Of a stretch of 64,000 nucleotides of DNA, positions 28,234 through 39,800 are shown one piece after another. A model generated the notes under the pieces. The model had not been told where the DNA came from. It worked only from the letters and a program-made list of their open reading frames with translations, and ran no database searches. The stretch's first letter is position 1; every line of letters starts with the position of its first letter. A program made the position numbers and the translations under genes. The stretch is from Streptomyces sp. Tue 6430 (GTDB taxonomy: Bacteria > Actinomycetota > Actinomycetes > Streptomycetales > Streptomycetaceae): contig JAKGSH010000010.1 of assembly GCA_021568835.1 (NCBI GenBank), positions 1,612,001 to 1,676,000 on the forward strand. The letters run 5' to 3'.

Positions 28234-28752
28234 TCAGAGCTCGCCGCGGCGTTCGAGCTGCTTCACCGCGTTCTCACGGATGATCTCGTTCTCGTCGTCG
28301 CGCAAGCCCTGGAGGGCTTCCCGGGCCTCCGGGCCGGGAATGCCGCCGAGCGCCCAGATCGCCTTCACCGCGAGCGCCCGGAACTCGTCGAAGTCCAGGT
28401 GCTCGGGAACCCAGCGAGTCGCCTTGACCAGTGTCGGCACCGTCTTGGGCGAGTGGAGCTCGCCCAGCATGGACACGATGTCCTCGTGCTCCCTGTGCCA
28501 GTCGGCAGGGAACAGCTCGATCAACGGCTCCATGAACTCCTCGACCGAGGCGTCGGCGGCGCCATGGACGATCAATGCCATCTCGACGTCGTCGGCGTCC
28601 CGGCGCTCCATGGCGTCCCGGAGCAGCCTGAGCGCCAGGGCCCCACCGTCGGACTCGCCAAAGTGGGCGAGGACCTCGTCGAGCGTGCGCGTCGGACCCT
28701 CACCCGGTGCGATCGCCAGGCCCATGATCAGTTCCTGCTCCTCAGGGGTCAT
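28234..28752 (-). CDS. HEAT-repeat protein, probable immunity protein of the RHS toxin
   Basis: 172 residues, acidic and all-helical. HEAT-like repeats are visible in HREHEDIVSMLGELHSPKTV, DEFRALAVKAIWALGGIPG and EAREALQGLRDDENEIIREN. Its ATG overlaps the TGA of the RHS gene (ATGA), so it is translated together with the toxin and in similar amounts, the standard layout of polymorphic toxin-immunity pairs. Low predicted charge complements the basic toxin tip. There is no signal peptide, so it acts inside the cell, neutralising toxin delivered by sister cells or made locally. The longer in-frame start at 28770 is less likely because it lies within the toxin's last codons. Confidence 0.75.
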   Translation of the reverse strand: MTPEEQELIMGLAIAPGEGPTRTLDEVLAHFGESDGGALALRLLRDAMERRDADDVEMALIVHGAADASVEEFMEPLIELFPADWHREHEDIVSMLGELHSPKTVPTLVKATRWVPEHLDFDEFRALAVKAIWALGGIPGPEAREALQGLRDDENEIIRENAVKQLERRGEL

Positions 28753-31700
28753 CGCCTGACCACCTCCCATGCGGTGATGTTCTCGTTGAAAAGCTTGAGC
28801 GCCTTACCGCCGCCCAGGCCGATATTGATGTGGCCCTTGCCCTCCTTCTTGAAGAAGGCGTGATTCTCGCGCCAATTGTCCACGTCCTTGATCCAGGGCA
28901 TGCGCGGGTACTTCATCCGAACCAAGGCGGAAGCGTCCCGCACCCCGATCGCCGCGAGGGCCGCCGTGGTGCCCGGCTTCACCGTGAACTTGACGGTGAC
29001 ACCGGTGTAGCTGTCCGAGAACCCCTGCGTCGGGGAGGTGAACGTCTCTCCGGTCGCCGACAGACCGCCGCCGTCCTTCAGGGTCTGGTAGTGCTCCTCG
29101 CTCATCGTCCGGTAGAAGGTTTCCCCTTCGGAGTCGTCACCGCCACCATCGGCCTTGCCGGAGCCGCCGTTACCGCTGGAGCCACCGTTGCTGCGGGAGG
29201 AGCCGCCGGACTTGCCGCCGCCTCCGCCGCCGGAGCTCTTGCCGTTGCCGGCGCTGGGCTTGCGCTGTGGCATGGAGGAGGGCTTGGGCGCCGCCTTGGC
29301 CTGGGCCTGCTTGTGGCTGTTGTTACCCGTCTTGCGCTTCGCCGCGGCTGCCGCGTCGGCCTTTCTCTTGGCTGCTTCGGCGGCCTTCTTCTTGGCCCGT
29401 TGCGCGGCCTCCTTCTTGGCCTTCTCGATGGCGGCCTTCTTGGCCTTCAAGGCAGCCGCCTCGGCGGCCTTGGCGGCCTTGAGGACGATCTCGGCCGCTT
29501 TCTTCGCCGCCTTGAACGCCTGGATGGCGGAGATCGTACGGTCGATCGCCTTGAGGACCGCCGGGATCTTGCCGATCTTGCCCCAAGGAATGGCGTCGAG
29601 GATCAGGCCACCGCAGGACCACATGTCGCCGCCGAAGCACGCCATGGCGTCGTTGATGCCGATGAAGTCCTTCAGCGTTGCCCACGCGATGGAGAGGATC
29701 ACCGAGGACAGCGACTTGCCCATGGCGGCCTGCGCCTGGGCGACCTGCGCCGGGGACAGTCCCGCGCCCTTGAGGGCGGCGCCCCGCTCCGATGCGGTCA
29801 GGGTGATCGCGAGACCGCTCGGGTCGGCGTACGTGAGCGGGTTGTTCTGCGCGTACGCGTACCCGTTGGACTGCAGGGGGTCGTTCAGGTCGAGCTCCGG
29901 GTCGACGGACAGGAAGCGTCCGACCACCGGGTCGTAGAGACGGGCGCCCAGCGGCTGGAAGCCGGAGGCGTCGTTCCGCGTCTGACCCAGGAACCCCTTG
30001 CTGGTCTGGATGTTCTGTCCTGTCCTGTCGGCACCGCGCTGGTTGCCGAAGGGGTCCTGCTTGCGCACCCGCACCGGCATACCGGTGTAGAGGGCGACCT
30101 CCGCGTACACGCTGCCCTGATGATCCGTGGCGAGCGCGGTGAGCGTCTCGGAGCCCGTGCCGTTGGCGTAGCGCAGGATGGCGCCGTCGGGCGTCGAGTA
30201 GGTGCGCTCGCTGCGGACCAGGACGCCGCCCTGCTGGACGGTGACCTGCGCCTCGCCCAGGTTCAGCGTCGCCTGCTTGCCCTGGATGGTCAGCAGGCGG
30301 CTGCCGTCGGGGCCGTAGATGTGACGGGTGTCGTTCTGCGGCAGCCACTGCTGGGCCGTGGACGCGGCGTCGCAGGTGGCGAGCACGATCGGCGTCGAGT
30401 TCACGTTCGCCGCGCCCTGCACCGCGAGGCACAGGCCCCCGGAGGCCGGGTGGATCAGCTGGCCGGTGGTGTTGCGCTTCAGGTGCTGGGCGCTGGTGCC
30501 GTTGCACTTCTGCAGCTGGAGCGCGGAGCCCGCCGTGTTGGCGGCCGGCTGGAGGCACCAGTTGCCGTAGACCTTCAGGGTGCCCAGGTTCGGGTCCGCC
30601 TGCGGGGCCTGCGTCGAGCCGGGAACCGGCTCGAACTGCCAGCTCTGCGCCACCGTGCCGTTGCAGGTGTACAGCTGGATCGCCTGGGCGGCGGACGCGA
30701 GACCCGACTTCAGGTCGAGGCACTTCTGGCCGAGACCCACGTACGGGGTCTTGCCACCGGAGCCCTGGCCGGTGATCCGGTCCACCTGATCGTCGTAGGT
30801 CCAGGTCAGTTCCTGCTTGTCACCGTTCTCGACCGAGGTGATCGACTTGGTCTCACCGGTCAGCTCGTACAGACGCGTGGCCTCGGCCTTGACCTGCTGA
30901 CCCGCGGGGGTCGTGTAGGTCTTCGACACCTTGGTCAGCGTGTGCGGCTGGCTGCCGTCGGCCTTGCCGTAGGCGTAGGTGCTGACGGCGTCCTTGGCGG
31001 TGTTGCCGGAGAGGTCCTTCTCGGTGAGCTTGGTGCGGTTGCCGAGCAGGTCGTACTCGTACTCCTGCCAGTAGCCGGAGCCGTCGGTGCCGGAGACTGC
31101 ATTGAGCGTGCCGTCGGCGTTCTTCGGCGTGGTGCAGCCCTGCGTCGCCGGTTCCTTGTTGGTCCAGGCGGACTTCAGCTGACCCATCGGGTCGTAGCTG
31201 AAGCACTGACGCTCGTCGATCCCGACGGACTTCTCCTGGATCGAGGTGACGTTGCCGGCCGGGTCGTAGGTGTAGGCCCGGTCCGAGACCAGGGTGCCGC
31301 CGACGAGGGTCCTGTCGGCGGTCGTGTCGTTGGGGCCGCCCCTCTCGCGGTGGACCGACTGCTCCTTGAGCTCACCGCTGCTCTCGTCGTACGTGTTCTG
31401 CGTCCACACCCGGTACGGCATCGCGCCGAGGGTGGAACGGAGCACCTGGCCGTAAGGCGAGTAGACGGTCTCGGAGCCGTACCAGTCCTTTCCGGAGATC
31501 GAGAGCGGCTTGCCGTCCTCGTTGTAGCGGACGATCAGCTTCTCACTGGCGAACTTGCCCACCGCGGGAAGGGTGGTCTCGTTCAGCATGCCGTTGTCGG
31601 AGTACACGTAGTCGTACGTGTAGTCCTTGACGAAGCCCCACGTGTCGACGATGGACTGCGGCAGGGACAGGGTGGTCGAGGTCGGCTGGTAGTCCTTCGT

Positions 31701-34700
31701 GTAGCCGTTGACCTTCTGCGTGTACGCCAGCGTGTCCGTGTAGCGGGTGGCGGTGGCGGGCATGCCCTTGCCGCCCGGAACGGTGTCGTAGGTGAGGTCG
31801 GTCAGGACCTTGCCGGTGGAGCTGCTCTCACGCGTCTGGGTCGGCCGCGACAGCTCGTCGTAGCCGTTCCAGACCTTGACACCACGGCCGTTGGTCGTGG
31901 TCAGCGGACGGTCGAAGGAGTCGTACTCGATCCGGGTCGTGCCCTTGTCCGGGTCGGTCGTGGTCTCCATGTTGCCGCGGTTGTCGTACGTCCAGGTCCA
32001 CGGGTGCGTCGGGTCCGCCGAGGCGGTCGCCTTCACGGGCTGGCCCTGCGTGTCGTACTCGTAGCGCGTCGACGTGAAGCCGCCCGGCGCCGCGGGGTTG
32101 AACGTGTCCGTCCGGACGGTGCGGCCCAGCGCGTCGGTCCAGACGCGGTAGGACGAGTCGCCCTGCGGCTGGATGACCTTCGACCAGTCCGAGCCGTACT
32201 CGTAGCGGACGGCCTTCTCCGGGACCTCCTGCGAGATGGCCTCGGTCGTGCCCGGGAGCTTGACCTTGAGGACCGGCATCTCGGTGAGGACGCGGCCGAG
32301 ACCGTCGTACTTGTAGCGGGTGATGTTCGGGACGGCGGTGTCCGCGAGCGGGGTGAAGAGCTGACCGCTCGGTTCGTCCTCGTTGAGGTAGGCGTTGTTG
32401 GTCTGGTAGACCTCACCGGCCTTGTTGTACAGCGTGTCGGTGATGAGACGGCCGCCGCCGTCCGCCTCCTCCTGAGACTGCCGCTCGCGGCCCAGACCGT
32501 CGTAGATGGTGACGGACTTCTCGATCCGGTCCTCGTAGCCACGCGTGTACGTGGTGACGTACGGGGGCTTGCGGATCTTGCCGCCGTTGGGGTCGTCCGG
32601 GTCGGTCTCCTCGGCCGGGATCACGTACTCGGCGCGGAAGTCCGCCACGCCGGAACCCGGGGTGCGGCCCGGGGCCCAGGCCTCGGCGAGACGGCCCAGC
32701 GGGTCGAACAGCGCCTCGCTGACGTGCCCGTTGGGGTCCGTGGTCTTGACCGTGGTGGCGCGGCCCGGCTCCAGCTCCTGGATCTGGCTGTGGCCGAGTT
32801 CGTTGGTCGTGGTGACCTTGAAGACCTGGCCCGTGGCCGGCCCGATGGGCTCGTAGCTGATCGTGGAGGACTTCGGAGGCACCTTGGCCAGCTGCTCCGC
32901 GTTGGTCTGCCGGATCACCCGGCCGATCTCGTCGAAGCCCGTGGTGCCGTTGGTCTGGAAGCCGGTGCCGGCGCCGTTCAGCGACCACGACTCGGTGGCC
33001 AGGGCGCGGGTGGTGGAGATGAGCGACGTCTGGTCCGGGTCGAACGGCTGGCCGTCGTAGGCCGTACGCTGCGCCCCGCTGAGGGTGGACAGGCTGGCCC
33101 AGTCGGCGTTCGCGCAGGTCGTCGGCGAGACCAGGACCTGCTTCGACAGACCGATCAGGTTCTTGTCCGTGCGGTGCAGGTACTCCAGCCTGGTGCAGGA
33201 CTCGTCACCGGTCTTGGTGGTGTCACCGAGGGACTCCACCAGCGTCGGCAGACCGTACGTCGACTCGTAGGTCGTGTGGGTCTTCACCGTCCGCAGCGTC
33301 CGCGTGTCGTCACCCGTACCCGAGGACTTCGTGTACGCGATCTCCTCGGGCTCGGTGACCCGCCACGCCTGCAGCGGCTTGAGCCCGTCGCCGAGGTCGC
33401 GGCCGGCGAGCTCGGTGGCCTCCGGGATCGTGATGCTGCGGGTCAGCCAGTCGGTGTCCGCGTCCGTCGCGTCGGTGTAGGACAGCTCCTCGGCGATGCG
33501 GCCGGCGAAGGCGTCACGGTCGTACACGGGCTGGCCGTTGTACGTGATCGTGTCGCCGTGGACGTCCTTCATGGGGACGGTGTCGCCCATGCCGCGGTAG
33601 AAGCGGGTGACGGCCTTGGTCTTCGGGCCGTCGACGCCGGGGATCTCCTCGGCGGGGCTGGTGCCCTCACCGCTGTCGGCCGTGGCCTTGCGCTCGCCCG
33701 TGGTGACCGTGGTCTGCTCGAAGCCGGCGAACTGCGAGTAGGTCCGGGTGGACTTCTTCGTGAACTCGGCCTCGGCCAGCTTCCAGCCGGCGTTCTTGTA
33801 GTCGTACCCGGTCAGCGTCGAGTACGAGCCGTCGACGTTCGGCAGCTCCTCGATCGTGTCGACGACGTACTTGTTGAACCAGTCGATGTCCTCGATCTCG
33901 GCGTCCGGGTGCCAGAACACCGGGTAGCAGAGACGGGTGTTGGACTTCAGCGCGGCGGTCTCGGTCTTGCCCGGCAGGTTCGTGCTGTCCTGGCACGCGG
34001 TCTCGCGGGGCTTGTAGGTGACGACCGTCTCGCCGCCGTACTCGTTGACGACACGCGCGATGCGCAGACGCGAGAAGCCGGGTCGCGGATCCGTCGCGGC
34101 GCTGCCGCGGTAGACGCGGTTGGGCATGTCGTCGGAGTTCGACTCGAACCGCACCGCGTTCAGCTTCACCGAGGCGTCGGTGGAACCCTTGCGGGCGTAG
34201 CCGGTGCGCTGGATCGACTCCAGCCAGAGCGCGGTGTTGGCGCCGGTCTTCAGGACCGGGAAGCTCTGCTTGAGCTGGTACTCGTCGACGACCTGGCGCG
34301 CGGTGGTGTCGGTACGACGCTGCGCCGAGGTGGTGATCTTGTCCAGGCGCTTGCGGGTCCAGAACGTCGGGCCGGCGTTCCAGCACTTGCGGGTGTACGT
34401 CGAGGTGACGGCCTTGCAGTTCAGGTCGGCCGGTGTGTCGTACCAGATGCGGTACTTGCCCGGGTCCTTGTCCGTGAAGTAGTCCGTCGTCGCCGAACCG
34501 TCCGTGCACGTCAGACCGGCCTCGGGTAGCAGCGCTCGGCGACGGTGAAGCCGACGCGGGCCGGGGCCGTCGCGGAGAAGATCGATTCCTTGCGCTGGCC
34601 GTAGTAGATGTGCGACAGGTAGCCGCCGCGGTGGTACTTGACCGGGCCCTTGAAGTAGAAGTTCTTCGCGTAGTAGTTCTCCTCGCGCTCCCAGAAGAGG

Positions 34701-36406
34701 GACATGGCGTTGCCGTGGATGTCCTCGACGTAGTCGAGGTTCCACCGCCAGGCCTGGAGGCAGGAGGAGCTCTTCCAGTTGGTGGTACCAGCGCCCGCGT
34801 AGCAGGGCTCCCCCGAGTGGTTGCCGTACACCGGCACCGAGAGGACGGAGTCGGTGTACGGGTCGTCGGTGGCGGTGCCGTTGTCCGACCAGCCCGGGAG
34901 CTTGTTCAGACCGAAGTGGTAGCGGGTGCCGTCCTTGGTCGTGACGACCCAGTACTCGCCGTCCTCGTCCTTCAGTACGCCCGAACGCGGGTCCTTGGAC
35001 GTGTCCTTGAGCCGCTCGATCTTCGAACCGTCACCGTTGGCGGTGAACCACTGGCCGACGGGCTTGCCGTCGGAGCCGAGCGGGCCCTTGTCCTTGTCCC
35101 ACACCAGCTCGGTGGTCATGCCGCCCAGCGACAGGGTGGCGTTCTCCGAGCCCCAGCACAGGTCCGCGGTCTTGTGGTCGGTGTTGTTCGCCCCGGCCCG
35201 CTTGGAGTCCTGGCGGCAGTTGTTGTACGACCGGGTGATCGAGCCGGCGTTGTAGTCCCAGCCGTCGCCGATCCAGGAGGCCTGGTTGTTCGACGCCGAG
35301 GTGCGGCCGTCGACCGTCTGCGAGTTGTACGACAGGCTCACCTTCGGCATCAGGCCGCCGGCGGTCTCCGGGACCTGTACCTGGTACGAGTAGGTGAAGG
35401 CACCGTTCGAAGAACCCGCCGCCCAGGAGCCGGAGGACAGCAGCGGGGAGGCGGTGAAGTCACCGGACGCCGAGGAGCCGGTGTCCATCGCGCCGACGAC
35501 CTGGCGGCCCGAGGCGCCCACGTCCGACGAGAAGGCGGCCTTGCGCGCGGAGGCGCCCGAGGCCGTCGACGGGGCGTCCTCGTCCGGCAGCAGGTTCGCG
35601 ACCGGAACCGTGCCGGAGAGGATCTGGCGGGTCGCGGCGTTCTTGGTCTTGCCGGACGTCGCCTTCAGCTTGGTCTTGGCCGCCGGCACCTCCTTGACGG
35701 TGCTGCGCAGCCGCTCGACCTCGACGTCCGGCTCGTCCCGGACCGACATGGTCTGGATGCCCGTGTCCGGAGCACAGTCGCCGGCCTCCGGGGAGTCGAT
35801 GACGCAGCTGGGCAGCAGGACGAGGCCGAAGCGCTCGGCGGCAAGCTGACCGTAGCGGTCCTCGAAGGCGGTCGTGTCGACGTCGACGAGCACCTGCGCC
35901 GTCGGGTCCGCCGTCACCGGCGGCACGATCTCCATGATCATGCCGGGCACGCCGGTGTCCTCGGACGTGGTCGTCGCCTTGACGGCGACCTGCCAGTCAC
36001 CGGCGATGGTCGCCGGGTCCTGACCCACGGGCACACCGACACCGACCGGCAGGAGCGCCTGGGTGGTCGTGTTCTTGACCTGGACCGTGGTGCCCGGCGT
36101 GGCCGTCGACGGGTTCGCCTGGCCGGCATCCGCCGCCCAGGGGTCCGTGGCGACCGGCGCGTAGGCCGTGATCGGGTTCTCCGGAGCCGTGCTCAGCGTC
36201 TTCGGAGCCTGCGCGTCGTCGGCGAGCGTGGTGCTCGGCGGAATGTCGGGGAGGTCGACCTCAGAGGTCGTCTCCTCACGGGACATCCCGGGCCCGGGCA
36301 CCGCCAGGGCCTGCGAGCCCAGGCTGGTCACCGTCAACGTCGAGGACAGCAATAGGACGATCGCCGTGCGGCTTCGCCGACGGCGCCGTCGTTGTGACTC
36401 TGTCAT
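28749..36406 (-). CDS. secreted RHS-repeat polymorphic toxin, about 2,550 residues, one frameshift
   Basis: The largest gene in the window. Order: basic signal peptide (1-~35, TAIVLLLSSTLTVTSLG), SpvB-like segment (~325-360, FTYSYQVQVPETAGGLMPKV), long YD/RHS repeat region (e.g. YDTQGQPVKA, YDSFDRPLTT), ricin-B-type lectin insertion (~1885-2025, CNGTVAQSWQF and a later QQW), then the RHS core ending RLYDPVVGRFLSVDPELD and YADPSGL (~2190). Next are an Ala/Lys-rich pre-toxin coil, a Gly/Ser linker and a ~128-residue C-terminal domain (from ~2425, FYRTMSEEHYQTL) that looks like an ADP-ribosyltransferase-type toxin. One base is missing near 34525. ATG at 36406 gives the signal peptide. Expected role: contact-dependent killing of competitors, with the shell enclosing and releasing the tip. 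Confidence 0.85.
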
Positions 36407-36893
36407 GGCCAGGCGATTCCGCCCCAGCCATGGCAGTGGACCTGAAGCACGCATACGCGTCGACTCCCACCCGGACGAACAAGACAACGGAGGTGCGGAA
36501 ACACCAAAGAGCACGCGTCTGGATCAGGCGCGTGCGTGCGCACTCTCTGTCATGTTCGCCACGCTTTCAAGATCACTGAAAGCGAGCAGAGCGGTCCCGA
36601 AGTGAAATCCACCACAGTGCAATCGCCAGCAGACTGCCACACTGCCGATCTTTGCCGTGGGGCAGGCATCGAGGGCAAACCGAACGCAACACTCCGTCAA
36701 ATCACCCTGAATGACTACTTCTTCACGATGCATCAGATTCTGGCACGGCTACACATAACGTCTTCATAAATCCTTCAGAGATGGACGCCGTATGACCTTC
36801 GTGTGATCGTGTGCGCGCCTATGCCCCGTGGCCTGAGCCACGGGGCTGTCTGTGCTGTCCGAAATCCTCTGGTTCCTACGGGAGTAGACCGCC
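36407..36893. promoter_or_regulatory. divergent promoter region of the RHS and DNRLRE genes
   Basis: 487 bases with clearly lower GC than anything else in the window, especially 36540-36790, where A/T-rich words such as CATAACGTCTTCATAAAT occur. Both large secreted-protein genes start away from it, so both promoters must lie here. I could not assign -35/-10 boxes confidently. No gene is supported; short open frames lack ribosome sites. Confidence 0.6.
36823..36846 (+). promoter_or_regulatory. leader hairpin before the DNRLRE/FG-GAP gene
   Basis: Perfect 10-base stem GCCCCGTGGC with a CTGA loop, 47 bases before the GTG start. It could be an attenuator, a terminator insulating the divergent promoters, or an mRNA-stabilising structure. 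Confidence 0.5.
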
Positions 36894-39800
36894 GTGCCAG
36901 CGCCGCCTCGTCTTCTCAGCCCATTCGTGCGCACGCGCGCACGGCTGAGCCTCACTCTCGGCCTTGTCCTGGCCGCACTCACCGCCGCGCTCCTGCCCTG
37001 GTGGCAGCCGAGCGGGCCCACGACCGCCACCGACGCCCGGCAGGTGTCGACCGGTCCGCGCGACGAGGCCGCCGCCACGGCCGAGGCCAGGCGGACCGGG
37101 AAGAAGGTGCTCGTCGACACGGCGACCACCGAGAACCAGCTCATCTGGGCACTGCCGAACGGCAAGATGCGCACCCGGATCGACGCCCAGCCGCAGCGTG
37201 CGAAGAACGCCCGGGGCACGTGGGCGCCGATCGACACCACGCTGCGCCGGACGAAGGGTGCCGGTTCGCTGAGCATCCGTCCGGTGAACGCGGTCGTGCC
37301 GGTGCGCTTCGCCGGCGGTACCCGGTCCGCGGACCGCGCCGACCGTTCGTACGTCCGCGCCCCGCTGGCCGGCGAGACCGTCCTCGCCGAGGTCGACCTG
37401 AACGGCCACACCGTCGCGTACACCTGGCCGGGCACCCTGCCCGAGCCGGTGCTCGACGGCCCGCGCGCTCTGTACCCAGAGGTGTTCCCGGGTGTCGACC
37501 TGCTGCTGGTCGTGCGCGCCGAGGGCGGCTTCGGCCAGCTCCTCATCGTCAAGGACGAGCAGGCCGCGCAGAACAAGGACCTCGCGACCGTCTCGTACGG
37601 ACTGCGCTCGAAGACGGCCGTCTTCCGTCAGGACACCAAGGCCGACCGGATCCAGGTCCTCGGCAAGGACGGCAAGGAGGCCGGCAGCATCCCGACCCCG
37701 TTCGCCTGGGACTCGGCCGGCCGCGACCCCGAGCTGCCCCCGGGCACGCCGCAGCGCACCTCCGTGGCCACCACGGCCGACGTGCTGAGGCTGTCGGGCC
37801 TGACGGGCATCGAGCCGGGCGCGAAGTCCGCCCAGCTTCCCGTCGTCCTCGACGGTGACGGCACCGGCTCCGCGACGCTGAACCTGGACGTCGCGGCCAC
37901 GGGCCTGTTCACCGACAAGGACACGCAGTTCCCGGTCTTCGTCGACCCGCCGCTCAACAGCGACTGGCTGGCCTGGACCGTGGCGTACAAGAAGTACCCG
38001 AACTCCAGCTTCTGGAACGGTACGAACTTCTCCTCCGGCACCTCCGACGCCCGCGTGGGCTACGAGAGCGACACCGGCGGTCTGGCCCGCTCCTTCTGGC
38101 GGATGAGGTTCTCCACCAGCTACAAGGGCGCCAAGTTCGACTGGGCCACGTTCAAGATCGTGAACAACCACTCCTGGTCCTGCACCGACCGTCAGATGGA
38201 GTTCTGGCTGACGGGCGGCATCTCCTCGGGTACGACGTGGAACGCGCAGCCGAGCTGGTCGAGGGTGCTGCACAAGAAGTCCTTCGCGCACGGCTGGTCC
38301 TCGTCGTGCCCGGACGCGTGGGAGTCCTTCAGCGTGACCTCTGCGGCCCAGGAGGCCGCGGACAAGGGCTGGTCGAACCTCACCCTCGGCATGCGGGCCA
38401 CGTCCGAGACCGACACCCAGACCTGGCGCAAGTTCGCCGCGACCGGTGCCCGGATCGAAGGCGAGTTCAACCGCCCGCCGAACCAGCCGACCTCCGGCAC
38501 GTCCTCGCCGGGCGGTGCGTGCGTGCCGGGCCCGACCGCCAGCGCGCTGATCGGCCGTACGACCATCACGCTGAAGGCCAAGGGCTCCGACCCGGACGGC
38601 GCTCCGCCGAAGCTGCGCTTCCGCTTCTGGCAGGACGGCAGCACCACCAAGAAGGAGTACGTCGCCACCGCGGACAGCACCGGGTACGGCCAGATGGTCA
38701 TCCAGGCGACGGACCCGCTGCTCAGCGGCATCACCACGAACACCCGCTACAAGTGGGACGTGCGCTCCGAGGACTCCACGTACCCGGCCGCGGGCTCCAC
38801 CTCGACCTTCTTCCCGAACGGCAGCGAGCCGTGCCAGATCACCGTCGACCCGACCGCCCCGCCGCAGCCGGACATCACCAGCACGGTGTTCACGGAGGCC
38901 ACCGCCGACGGCAAGACGTGGGCGACGGTGAACTTCGGCAAGCCCGGTGACTTCACCTTCACCGCCGCCGGAGCGTCGAAGTTCCGGTACGCCTTCGAGG
39001 GCCAGGGCTACGTCGACGCGCCGACCCCGGTCAACGGCAAGGTCACCATCACCGGTGTCACCCCGCCGCACGCCGGGCCGGTCACGATCAACGTCTACGC
39101 CTACGACGCCAACGGCAACCAGAGCATCCGCGGCGATTACCACTTCTACCTGCCGCCGCGTGACACCGCCGACGGCCCGATGGACACGGGTGGCGACAAC
39201 ATCGCCGACCTGCTCGTCCTCCACGCGGACGGCAAGCTGAAGAACTGTGTCGGCGCCCCCGCCGACCCGGCCGTCCCCGGCACCGGCGGTGAGCTGTACA
39301 ACTGCCTTGCGGCGTCCTACGTCACCGCCGGCACGAAGATCGACCCGGCGAACCACTGGATCGACGCCGCCGGCACGCCGTCGCTGATCGCGCACTACAA
39401 CGACGTCTACCCGGGCGACGGGTCGACCGACCTGTTCGCCGTCACCCCGGACAAGCAGTTCTGGCTCTACCCGGGCGACGGCTACGGCACCTTCAACGTC
39501 GACCAGCGCATGAAGATCCGGCTGCCGTCCAACGCCCCGGCTCCGTCCACGTGGACGCAGATGAAGGCGATCGGCGACATCACGGGTGACAAGCACCCGG
39601 ACATCGCCCTGCGCGCGGGCACCGCGTTCTGGATCCTCTCCGGCTACACCGGCGGCAGCTTCCAGTCCGCCACGCTCATGGAGGGCACCGCCTGGGCCAC
39701 CACCGCTCGCGACATCGTCAACATCGCGGACATGGACAAGGACAACACGCCCGACCTGCTGTGGCGGAACGTGTCCACCGGCAACATGTACGTCCGCCAC

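Noticed and set aside
28830..34529. A 1,899-codon open frame on the plus strand, opposite the RHS gene
   Set aside because: Antisense shadow: Arg/Val/Leu/Gly-rich translation, no motifs, produced by the high-GC codon bias of the minus-strand RHS gene.
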